From: Oscillospiraceae bacterium
Lineage (GTDB): Bacteria; Bacillota; Clostridia; UMGS1810
Length of the DNA: 50,583 bases
Assembly (NCBI GenBank): GCA_015068705.1
Contig: SVJZ01000002.1
Coordinates: 1 to 50,583, forward strand
Direction: 5' to 3'
A model generated the notes under the pieces. It made no database searches. It was not told the origin of the DNA and saw only the letters and a program-made list of their open reading frames with translations. Positions 35,758 through 42,548 of this stretch are shown piece after piece. Position 1 is the stretch's first letter. Each line of letters starts with the position of its first letter. The translations under genes were made by a program, and so were the position numbers.

Positions 35758-37458
35758 TTAGTCCTCCTTTGTTACGATGATATCGTCGATTGAGCCGCCC
35801 GGCGGAAGCATGGGCAACACAAATTCATCCGACCGGATGAGGGTATCAATCACATACGGCCCGTCCTGCGCCATGGCAGTTTCAAATGCCGCACGAAATT
35901 CCTCCACCGTTTCCGCCCTGCAACCGCTTGCGCCAAATGCCTCGGCAAGCTTTACAAAATCGGTCTTTCTATCCAATACCGAATTGGAATATCTCTTTTC
36001 AAAAAACAGAGTTTGCCATTGACGTACCATGCCGAGCACGCCGTTATTGACCACCACAATTACCACAGGGATATGGTAGGAAACTGCCGTGGCAAGCTCG
36101 TTTAAATTCATTCCAAAACTACCGTCTCCGGTAATGAGCACAGCACGAGCGCCGCTACCGATTTGCGCACCAATTGCCGCACCAAGACCATAGCCCATGG
36201 TGCCCAGACCGCCACTGGTGGCAAATCTTCTCGGGCGTTCAAATCGGGTATACTGCGCCGCCCACATCTGATGTTGCCCTACATCGGTGGCAACCACGGT
36301 GTCAGTGTCTTTGATGTCGTTGATGATGTTAAAAATCCGTTTGGGGGTGAGCTTGTCCGCATCCGAATCACCCAGCTGCTTGCCAATTCGTTTTTCTCTG
36401 GCAATCATCTCATCCACTGCTCTTTTCCATGCAATACGGGGGTTGGAACGACACCGTTCCAGAATACGTGAAAATGCCGACACCATATCGCCCACCAATC
36501 CCACGTCCACCCCGACGTTCTTATTGATCTCCGAAATATCCGCATCCAGTTGGATAATTTTTGCACTCTTGCAATACTTGTCCACATTACCGGTAGCACG
36601 GTCGGAAAACCGCACTCCGATTCCAATAATGAGGTCTGCCTCTTTATTTGCCATGGTGGAGGCATAATGTCCGTGCATCCCCTGCATTCCCAAAAACCGT
36701 TCGTACGAATCGGGCAATGCCGAAAGCCCCATGAGAGAGCAACCGACAAAACCTCCGATTTTATCGGCAAACGCCATGATTTCCTCGGTCATTCCTGCGC
36801 CTGCGGCACCGCCGCCGATGTAGATATACGGGCGTTCGCACTCGTTAATCATCTCCACCGCACGGTCGATATCGGCATCCTTGACCTGCTTTTGCGCAAA
36901 GGGTTCCTCTATCGCTTTTGGCACAAATTCGCAAGTAGCAACCTGCACATCCTTGGGAATATCAATCAGCACCGGACCGGGTCTGCCCGATTTGGCAATG
37001 CGAAACGCCTCTCGAATGGTATCGGCAAGCTCTTGCACATCACTGACCAGATAGTTGTGCTTGGTGATGGGCATGGTGATGCCGGTGATGTTAATCTCCT
37101 GAAATGCATCCTTGCCAATCATGGAGGAAGGAACATTTCCGGTGATTGCCACCATGGGGATAGAATCCAGCATAGCAGTAGCAATACCGGTTACCAGATT
37201 GGTGGCACCAGGGCCGGATGTGGCAATGACCACGCCCACCTTACCGGTTACACGTGAATAGCCGTCTGCCGCATGGGATGCGCCCTGCTCGTGTGCCGTA
37301 AGCACATGATTGATGCGGTCTTTGGCACGGTATAATTCATCGTAAATATCCAGCACCTGACCGCCGGGATAACCAAACACATCGGTAACCCCCTGCTCTA
37401 TGAGCGCCTCAATCACAATGCGTGCGCCGGTCATCATGGTACCCTTATTTGCCTCCAT
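35758..37458 (-). CDS. ilvB: Acetolactate synthase large (catalytic) subunit
   Basis: This ThDP-dependent enzyme makes acetolactate or acetohydroxybutyrate, the first step to valine, leucine and isoleucine. The 566-residue protein shows VFGYPGGQVLDIYDEL, the catalytic Glu in TAHEQGASHAADGYSR, and the ThDP/Mg motif ITGDGSFGMNLNELATA to VVVNNGVLGMVRQWQ. A GGAGG site precedes the start. Regulation is by an attenuator in the leader. Confidence 0.96.
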   Translation of the reverse strand: MEANKGTMMTGARIVIEALIEQGVTDVFGYPGGQVLDIYDELYRAKDRINHVLTAHEQGASHAADGYSRVTGKVGVVIATSGPGATNLVTGIATAMLDSIPMVAITGNVPSSMIGKDAFQEINITGITMPITKHNYLVSDVQELADTIREAFRIAKSGRPGPVLIDIPKDVQVATCEFVPKAIEEPFAQKQVKDADIDRAVEMINECERPYIYIGGGAAGAGMTEEIMAFADKIGGFVGCSLMGLSALPDSYERFLGMQGMHGHYASTMANKEADLIIGIGVRFSDRATGNVDKYCKSAKIIQLDADISEINKNVGVDVGLVGDMVSAFSRILERCRSNPRIAWKRAVDEMIAREKRIGKQLGDSDADKLTPKRIFNIINDIKDTDTVVATDVGQHQMWAAQYTRFERPRRFATSGGLGTMGYGLGAAIGAQIGSGARAVLITGDGSFGMNLNELATAVSYHIPVVIVVVNNGVLGMVRQWQTLFFEKRYSNSVLDRKTDFVKLAEAFGASGCRAETVEEFRAAFETAMAQDGPYVIDTLIRSDEFVLPMLPPGGSIDDIIVTKED

Positions 37459-37478
37459 GTTCCACCTCCAAAATAAAC

Positions 37479-37524
37479 AAAAAACTCTCCCGTCTCTTAC
37501 AATTTACGCAAGGAGACGAAAGAG
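37479..37524 (-). terminator. Attenuator terminator of the ilv operon
   Basis: A 12-bp stem with two G-U pairs (37524-37513 with 37496-37485, 16-nt loop) is followed on the minus strand by TTTTTTG, just upstream of the ilvB ribosome site. Confidence 0.85.
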
Positions 37525-37564
37525 GTCAAACATCCAAAGGATTTTACTGCGGCACTAATTTCCT

Positions 37565-37651
37565 TCATTTAAAAACGAAATGCCTTTTTGGGACAAAAAC
37601 ATCTAACGCTATAACAACTATCCCCTTTTGCTTACTCGTCCGCTTCATCAT
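37565..37651 (-). CDS. Candidate ilv leader peptide, Ile/Val/Leu-rich
   Basis: A 28-codon ORF begins about four bases after the predicted transcription start and stops 40 nt before the terminator. Residues 11-20 read IVVIALDVFV, seven of ten being the end products of the pathway, including two rare ATA codons. This fits ribosome-mediated attenuation. There is no ribosome site, so translation would be leaderless-like. The same RNA has T-box-like traces (GATGAAGCGGACGAGTAA near the 5' end, AAATTAG...CCGC, terminator with GAGACGGGAG) but lacks an intact TGGNACCGCG core. Confidence 0.55.
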   Translation of the reverse strand: MMKRTSKQKGIVVIALDVFVPKRHFVFK

Positions 37652-37661
37652 ATTTTCGAAA

Positions 37662-37690
37662 ATTATACCACATCAACATTTTTTTGTCAA
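37662..37690 (-). promoter_or_regulatory. Consensus promoter of the ilv operon
   Basis: On the minus strand -35 TTGACA (37690-37685), a 17-bp spacer and -10 TATAAT (37667-37662) are a perfect sigma-A promoter, about 200 nt upstream of ilvB. Confidence 0.9.
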
Positions 37691-37756
37691 TACTTGAAAT
37701 AAGAGTAACGTTGTAAATCTCACCAAAATCAAGTCCTAAACAAGACATTATAAATT

Positions 37757-38092
37757 CTACTTTCTCGTTATTTTTCCATTCTTAATATTAGAACATATTT
37801 CTTTTAAAATACCAATAATAAATTCCAACTCGATTTCATTCTTACCACGAAGTAGTTTAGATATTTCGTCATATTTTGCCTGAAAACTATCATTACCTAT
37901 TAAAGTATCAATGGTTGTGTTCAATGCATTTGAAATTTTATAAACTGTTTCCAAACTTGGTTTCCGAACAGATGTTTCTATTTGACTTATGAAAACTGCA
38001 GAAACGTTTATTCTTTCAGCCAGTTGTTCTTGTGTCAAGTGATTTTTACTTCTTGCATATGCAATGTTTTTACCAAGAAGATTATAATCCAT
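37757..38092 (-). CDS. XRE-family transcriptional regulator
   Basis: This 111-residue protein has an N-terminal helix-turn-helix (residues about 19-46, LTQEQLAERINVSAVFISQI) followed by TSVRKPSLETVYKIS, and a C-terminal helical region (LEFIIGILKEI) likely for dimerisation. It is AT-rich relative to its neighbours. It is divergent from a two-gene unit, with a palindrome between, so it probably represses that unit, itself or both. Confidence 0.88.
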   Translation of the reverse strand: MDYNLLGKNIAYARSKNHLTQEQLAERINVSAVFISQIETSVRKPSLETVYKISNALNTTIDTLIGNDSFQAKYDEISKLLRGKNEIELEFIIGILKEICSNIKNGKITRK

Positions 38093-38108
38093 ATCAACAC
38101 CCCCATAT

Positions 38109-38141
38109 TAGTTTAATATAATATTGCCACTAGTTTAATAT
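38109..38141. repeat. Two direct repeats upstream of the XRE gene
   Basis: TAGTTTAATAT occurs at 38109-38119 and again at 38131-38141, 22 bp apart, two helical turns. They lie between the XRE start codon and the palindrome and may be regulator sites or part of the regulator gene's promoter. Confidence 0.5.
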
Positions 38142-38172
38142 GCTATTAGCTAAATTATTTTAGCTAATAGCA
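38141..38172. promoter_or_regulatory. Perfect 14-bp palindrome, probable XRE operator
   Basis: TGCTATTAGCTAAA (38141-38154) is followed after TTAT by its exact inverse complement (38159-38172). The right arm touches the -35 box of the divergent promoter, a typical place for an operator. No T-run follows, so it is not a terminator. Confidence 0.7.
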
Positions 38173-38201
38173 TTGACAAAAGTGATTTTATGTGATATAT
38201 T
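38173..38201 (+). promoter_or_regulatory. Promoter of the membrane/zinc-ribbon unit
   Basis: The plus strand has consensus -35 TTGACA (38173-38178), a 17-bp spacer and -10 TATATT (38196-38201), immediately next to the palindrome. Confidence 0.82.
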
Positions 38202-38235
38202 GATAAATGTAAATCTTAAGCAAAGAAAGGAAGAT

Positions 38236-38754
38236 ATGACAATGAGTTTACTTAGGGAAGTGATTTTTAGTGCAACAAAGCACGCCGACAACGCGATGAA
38301 CAAGTGGGTCTCCGTCGAAAGTACCGAAAACGAAAATCACAAAACAGAAATCATAACTTTTAAAGCAAAGAAATTTCATAATAGGGCACTCAAGGTTTAC
38401 CAAACAATGGTAGAAATCAAGAATGAGACCAATATTTTGGTCAAAAATCCTCATGGGGAATTCCGCTTTTTAAAATCGGATATTGCAGATATTAAGGTAA
38501 AAATGACCTGCTTATTTTCAGTTTTCTATACCGTTCTCTCCATTGTTGTTGGTGCCCTCTTGATTGCAGCAAGCATTTCTTCAGGCGATTTTACGCTTTT
38601 TATACCATCAATCCTTTTATTGGCAATCCCTTTCTATACCGCACTGATTAGAACCGTAACACTCAAATTGAAGAATGGAAACACTGTAAGAATTTACTAT
38701 AACTTAAAAGAAGATTATAAAATTCTTCTCTCTAAGTTAAATATGTCAAACTAA
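38236..38754 (+). CDS. Membrane protein of unknown function, two transmembrane helices
   Basis: I do not recognise this 172-residue protein. Residues 1-88 are soluble and mixed (MSLLREVIFSATKHADNAMN; FRFLKSDIADIKVKM), residues about 92-113 and 119-138 are two hydrophobic helices in a hairpin, and the C-terminus reads TLKLKNGNTVRIYYNLKEDY, like a small beta-sheet domain. The repeated pattern of a strand before and after the hairpin recalls bacterial PH-like membrane proteins, but this is only an impression. The start at 38236 has AAAGG upstream. It heads an AT-rich two-gene unit. Confidence 0.75.
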   Translation: MTMSLLREVIFSATKHADNAMNKWVSVESTENENHKTEIITFKAKKFHNRALKVYQTMVEIKNETNILVKNPHGEFRFLKSDIADIKVKMTCLFSVFYTVLSIVVGALLIAASISSGDFTLFIPSILLLAIPFYTALIRTVTLKLKNGNTVRIYYNLKEDYKILLSKLNMSN

Positions 38755-38777
38755 ATTTAAGAAAGGATTATATTTAT

Positions 38778-39047
38778 ATGGAAAAGTATTGCTCTTTGTG
38801 CGGAAAAAAACTAGAAGAAGGAATGCTGATTTGTCCCCAATGTGGCGCAAACCAATTTAAAGCAAACAATCCAAATTTCCCAAACAAAAAAGTCATTGGC
38901 ATTATTACTATTATATCTGGTGCCATCACATCATTTGCAGGCCTTACAAATTTTTTCGGTTCAATCGTAGACTTTGGCTTTTTAGCAGCCGGAATTGGTT
39001 TGATTATGACGGGAATTCTTTTCTGTCAGGAAAGCAAATTGCAATAA
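38778..39047 (+). CDS. Zinc-ribbon membrane protein
   Basis: This 89-residue protein begins with a zinc ribbon (Cys5, Cys8, Cys19, Cys22 in YCSLCGKKLEEGMLICPQCG) and then has two hydrophobic helices (about 38-58 and 63-83). Such proteins are common in Firmicutes and poorly characterised. It is 23 bp after the preceding membrane protein gene, with GAAAGG upstream, and ends before a strong terminator. Confidence 0.82.
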   Translation: MEKYCSLCGKKLEEGMLICPQCGANQFKANNPNFPNKKVIGIITIISGAITSFAGLTNFFGSIVDFGFLAAGIGLIMTGILFCQESKLQ

Positions 39048-39081
39048 AGCGGATTATTCCCATAAAAGTTATTACAAACAT

Positions 39082-39117
39082 AAAAACACGGCACATCAAA
39101 TGATGTGCCGTGTTTTT
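39082..39117. terminator. Bidirectional terminator between the zinc-ribbon and ZIP genes
   Basis: A 12-bp stem CACGGCACATCA (39087-39098 with 39101-39112) is flanked by five As and five Ts, so it serves both converging genes. Confidence 0.9.
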
Positions 39118-39124
39118 ATGTTTC

Positions 39125-39880
39125 TTATCCTAACAATACGTCCGAAATGAGCATGATACAAAAACCTACCAGCAATGCATAGGTCGCACCACGCTGACTG
39201 CCGTGTGCATGGGTTTCGGGAATCATCTCATCACTGATGACATACAGCATGGTGCCGCCTGCAAACGCCAGTGCAAAGGGCAACACCGCCGTTGCCACAC
39301 TGACTGCAAAATACCCCAGCAAGGTGCCCACAACCTCAATCAACCCTGTACCAAATGCGCAGAACAGGGTTCGTTTTGGGCTGATACCTGCCGCAAGCAT
39401 GGGACCGATAATCACCATACCCTCCGGGACATTCTGCAGGGCAATACCGCCCGCAATGAGCAGTGCCTCGGCATTATTTCCTGAGCCAAATCCCACACCT
39501 GCCGCAATTCCCTCGGGCAGATTGTGGATGGCGATTGCCATAACAAAGAGCAACACATGGTCGATATTTTCATGATTGGGATGGGCTTCTCCTTCTGCGC
39601 CCACCATCTGATGCATATGCGGTACCAGTTTGTCAATCAGATTCAGGCACCATGCTCCCACAAAAATACCCGCCACAGTAATGACCCATCCGTACTCTCC
39701 GCCATACTCCACCGAAGGAACAATCAGGCCCAAAACCGCCGCCGCGAGCATAACACCTGCCGCAAAGGAGAGCACAATATCACTGAACCGATGGGAAATC
39801 CCCTTGAATATAAATCCGATAATCGCACCGATGAGTGTTGCACCGCCCACACCCAGTGCAGTTAAAAAAACCAATTGCAT
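39125..39880 (-). CDS. ZIP-family divalent metal transporter
   Basis: ZIP transporters import zinc, iron or manganese. This 251-residue protein has eight hydrophobic segments, a His-rich cytoplasmic loop (KLVPHMHQMVGAEGEAHPNH) and the binuclear metal site in TM4 and TM5 (IAIHNLPEGIAAGVGFG and GIALQNVPEGMVI). It is monocistronic. The metal is not defined; I saw no Fur, Zur or MntR box that I could defend upstream, nor a manganese riboswitch. Confidence 0.93.
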   Translation of the reverse strand: MQLVFLTALGVGGATLIGAIIGFIFKGISHRFSDIVLSFAAGVMLAAAVLGLIVPSVEYGGEYGWVITVAGIFVGAWCLNLIDKLVPHMHQMVGAEGEAHPNHENIDHVLLFVMAIAIHNLPEGIAAGVGFGSGNNAEALLIAGGIALQNVPEGMVIIGPMLAAGISPKRTLFCAFGTGLIEVVGTLLGYFAVSVATAVLPFALAFAGGTMLYVISDEMIPETHAHGSQRGATYALLVGFCIMLISDVLLG

Positions 39881-40041
39881 GGTATATAACCCCCAAAAAT
39901 GGATTGCCGTAAAGGCTCATTTTATTTTATGCTACTCTTTTGAGTTTGGTACACAGATTTGTCTTATCCATGTACCATTTTAACACAATCTTCTCCATTT
40001 TGAATTATATCCTTTTGCAGGATAAAAGTCAAGTTTTGCAA

Positions 40042-40076
40042 AATAAAAAAGCAATCACTTCACTTGAAATGATTGC
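40042..40076 (-). terminator. Terminator of the paaK-ior operon
   Basis: Stem GCAATCA (40051-40057) with TGATTGC (40070-40076), extended by a TTCA/TGAA inner helix, is followed on the minus strand by six Ts, just past the Cys-rich gene. Confidence 0.8.
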
Positions 40077-40083
40077 CCTTTTC

Positions 40084-40257
40084 TTATTCTGTTACAATCT
40101 GGTCTATTTCAATGACCTCATAATCGCGGTCATCGGCGATGCACTTGCCGCAATTATCGCAAATCTTTTGGGGGTCAAGGTCGCAACGGTCGCATTCACC
40201 ACACTGGTCGCACACCTTTTCCTCATCCAGAATACAAAAATATCTGTCCAGCTGCAT
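40084..40257 (-). CDS. Cys-rich small protein, possible metal or Fe-S binder
   Basis: This 57-residue acidic protein has eight cysteines: Cys8, then Cys16, 19, 22 and 25 (CDQCGECDRC) and Cys33, 36 and 39 (CDNCGKC), followed by an acidic tail (DRDYEVIEIDQIV). The spacing could hold zinc or an iron-sulphur cluster; neither is proven. It starts 5 bp after the preceding gene and is followed by the operon terminator. I recall similar small proteins in other Clostridia with CDNCGKC and an EI-D-I tail, without known function. Confidence 0.75.
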   Translation of the reverse strand: MQLDRYFCILDEEKVCDQCGECDRCDLDPQKICDNCGKCIADDRDYEVIEIDQIVTE

Positions 40258-40262
40258 TTTGG

Positions 40263-41531
40263 TTATCCCTCCGTCACATTGCGCGCCGCCAGGAGCACCG
40301 CAATCTTTGCGCTCTCATAGGTAAGGCCACCCTGATAATAGGCAATATACGGCTCGCGTATCGGTCCGTCTGCCGAGATTTCGATGGATGACCCTTGCGT
40401 GAATGCGCCTGCCGCCATGATAACCTGATTTTCATACCCCGGCATATCCCAAGGCTCGGGCACCACAAAGCTATCCACCGGTGCACCTGCCTGAATCCCC
40501 TGACAAAATCGCACCAATTTTTCTGGCGCACCAAACCGGATTGCCTGAATGATGTCGGTGCGCTTTTCATTGGGTGCAGGACAAACTGCAAAGCCCAACT
40601 CCTGCATGAGTGCGCCGCAAAATACCGCCGCTTTCACACTCTGCGCCACCGTATGGGGTGCCATAAAAAATCCCTGATAAAGCATACGGTTGTTTTCCAG
40701 TGTTGCACCGCACTCCCGACCGATTCCCGGACAGGTAAGCCGATAGGAAACCTGCTCCACCGCCTCCTTGGTACCTGCCACATAGCCTCCGCTGCGCGCC
40801 AGACCGCCACCGGGATTTTTAATCAGCGACCCAACAATCAGGTCTGCTCCCACCGACGCAGGTTCGGTTTCTTCTACAAATTCACCATAGCAGTTATCCA
40901 CAATGCAATAAATATCCTGACGGATGTTTTTGACAAACGAAATAATCTCGCCGATTCGTGCCACACTCATGGAATCACGCCACGCATAGCCCTTGGAACG
41001 CTGAATGAGTACCGCACGGCAGCTTGGGTCAATGGTTTTACGCAATGTGTCAAAATCCACACCGCCATCGGGAAGTAAGTCCACCTGACGGTAACCCACT
41101 CCAAACTCACGCAGAGAACCGCAACCATTTCCCCGGATGCCGATTACCTCTTCCAAGGTGTCATAGGGCGCACCCGTTGCCGCCACAAGGGTATCCCCCG
41201 GACGAAGTACACCATATAGGCAGGAGGCAATCGCCTGGGTGCCGTTTACAATACTGTGCCGTACCAGTGCATCCTGCGCACCAAATGTATCAGCATACAC
41301 TTTATCCAAAGTATCTCGTCCCAGATCGTCATAGCCATATCCGGTGGTAGGGGCAAAATGCGTCTCGGAAATATTGTGCCGCTGAAAGGAACGGAGCACT
41401 TTTACGCCGTTGTATGCGCCAATGCGGTCCACCTCAGCAAGTTGTGGGGCAATTTTCTCCTCCACCCGTTCGGCAAGGTCAATCAGATGATCGTCCAAGC
41501 CATACTGTTCTTTTAACAACGCACGCATCAT
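40263..41531 (-). CDS. Methionine gamma-lyase-like PLP enzyme (aluminium resistance protein family)
   Basis: This 422-residue fold-type I PLP enzyme belongs to the family annotated as aluminium resistance protein (YnbB of Bacillus). It shows HFAPTTGYGYDDLGRDTLDK, VRHSIVNGTQAIASCLYGVL, the Asp in CIVDNCYGEFVE and the PLP lysine in GSLIKNPGGGLARSGGYVAG. The reaction is not established; a C-S lyase is inferred from the fold. It overlaps the ACT gene by 4 bp. Confidence 0.9.
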   Translation of the reverse strand: MMRALLKEQYGLDDHLIDLAERVEEKIAPQLAEVDRIGAYNGVKVLRSFQRHNISETHFAPTTGYGYDDLGRDTLDKVYADTFGAQDALVRHSIVNGTQAIASCLYGVLRPGDTLVAATGAPYDTLEEVIGIRGNGCGSLREFGVGYRQVDLLPDGGVDFDTLRKTIDPSCRAVLIQRSKGYAWRDSMSVARIGEIISFVKNIRQDIYCIVDNCYGEFVEETEPASVGADLIVGSLIKNPGGGLARSGGYVAGTKEAVEQVSYRLTCPGIGRECGATLENNRMLYQGFFMAPHTVAQSVKAAVFCGALMQELGFAVCPAPNEKRTDIIQAIRFGAPEKLVRFCQGIQAGAPVDSFVVPEPWDMPGYENQVIMAAGAFTQGSSIEISADGPIREPYIAYYQGGLTYESAKIAVLLAARNVTEG

Positions 41532-41956
41532 GCCCGATAAACCTCGTCGCTATCCATCACACGGATGCCACCGTCTGCCAATGCACGGATGGCGCCGTCA
41601 AAGTCGGACACCTTTGCGATAAATGCATTTTCCTTTTCCTTGCCGAGATAGGCATACATATACGATACACCGATACCGGCGTTGTCCAGCAGTTTCATCG
41701 CACCACCCAGGGCACCCGTTTCATCCGGCAGGCTAATGGCAATAACATCGGTTGCCTTTACCGCAAGACCTGCGCCACCAAGCACTTTCTCTGCCTTCTC
41801 GGGTGCATCCACAATCAGGCGTAAAATTCCAAAATTGGTGGTATCTGCGATGGACAGAGCACGGATACTGATCCCATTGTCACTCAAAATGCCGGTTACC
41901 AGTGCCAATCTGCCTGCTTTATTTTCCAAAAATACAGAAATCTGTTTAATCCGCAT
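41528..41956 (-). CDS. ACT-domain protein (two ACT repeats)
   Basis: This 142-residue protein has two ACT domains: residues 1-70 (IKQISVFLENKAGRLALVTGILSDNGISI) and about 71-142 (DVIAISLPDETGALGGAMKLLDNAGIGV). ACT domains bind amino acids. Proteins of this type travel with paaK and ior genes in anaerobes, so an aromatic or branched amino acid sensor is inferred. I start it at 41956 with AGGAGGG upstream. Confidence 0.9.
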   Translation of the reverse strand: MRIKQISVFLENKAGRLALVTGILSDNGISIRALSIADTTNFGILRLIVDAPEKAEKVLGGAGLAVKATDVIAISLPDETGALGGAMKLLDNAGIGVSYMYAYLGKEKENAFIAKVSDFDGAIRALADGGIRVMDSDEVYRA

Positions 41957-41975
41957 GGAAATCCCTCCTGTTTTT

Positions 41976-42548
41976 TTAACGATAACCCAATTCAAATGCC
42001 TTGAGGTTTACCTCTAAAAATTTCGCCGGAACAGTGTCACGCAGAGCGTCTAGCCACACCTGCTTGTCGATATCCAGATGCTTTGCCATCAGACCGATGA
42101 GGGCAACATTGACCGATTTCACATTACCGGCTTCGAGCGCAAGCGCCAATGCATCCACCTCGATTACCTCTACACCCTTTGCGGCGATTTTGCCAAGAAT
42201 GTCGGACGGATACTGCGCCGCACCGGTAATGACCGGCATGGGGTCCATCTGTTGGGTGTTTACCAATAGCTTACCGCCCTTGCCCACATACTGCATATAG
42301 CGGTATGCTTCCAGTTGTTCAAATGCGAGCAAGATATCTGCCTCACCCTCTGAAATGAGCGGAGAATGTACCTTTTCTCCAAATTTTACATAGGTCACCA
42401 CACTGCCGCCGCGTTGGGACATGCCGTGTACCTCGGACACTTTTACATCAAAACCGCACTTAATGGCAACATTACCGATGATACGGCTGGCAAGCAGGGT
42501 ACCCTGACCACCTACGCCTACAATCATCACATTGGTTGTCTTACTCAT
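41976..42548 (-). CDS. iorB: Indolepyruvate:ferredoxin oxidoreductase beta subunit
   Basis: IorB is the 190-residue gamma-type domain partner of IorA. It shows NVMIVGVGGQGTLLASRIIG and VSEVHGMSQRGGSVVTYVKFG, the family signature. It overlaps iorA by 8 bp. The upstream in-frame extension lies inside iorA and is ignored. Confidence 0.95.
   Translation of the reverse strand: MSKTTNVMIVGVGGQGTLLASRIIGNVAIKCGFDVKVSEVHGMSQRGGSVVTYVKFGEKVHSPLISEGEADILLAFEQLEAYRYMQYVGKGGKLLVNTQQMDPMPVITGAAQYPSDILGKIAAKGVEVIEVDALALALEAGNVKSVNVALIGLMAKHLDIDKQVWLDALRDTVPAKFLEVNLKAFELGYR

Noticed and set aside
38141-38172. Palindrome as a terminator of the XRE region
   Set aside because: No gene ends there and no T-run follows; its contact with the -35 box fits an operator.
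39881-40041. Manganese (yybP-ykoY) riboswitch or metal box upstream of the ZIP gene
   Set aside because: No conserved motif that I could defend was found in this stretch.
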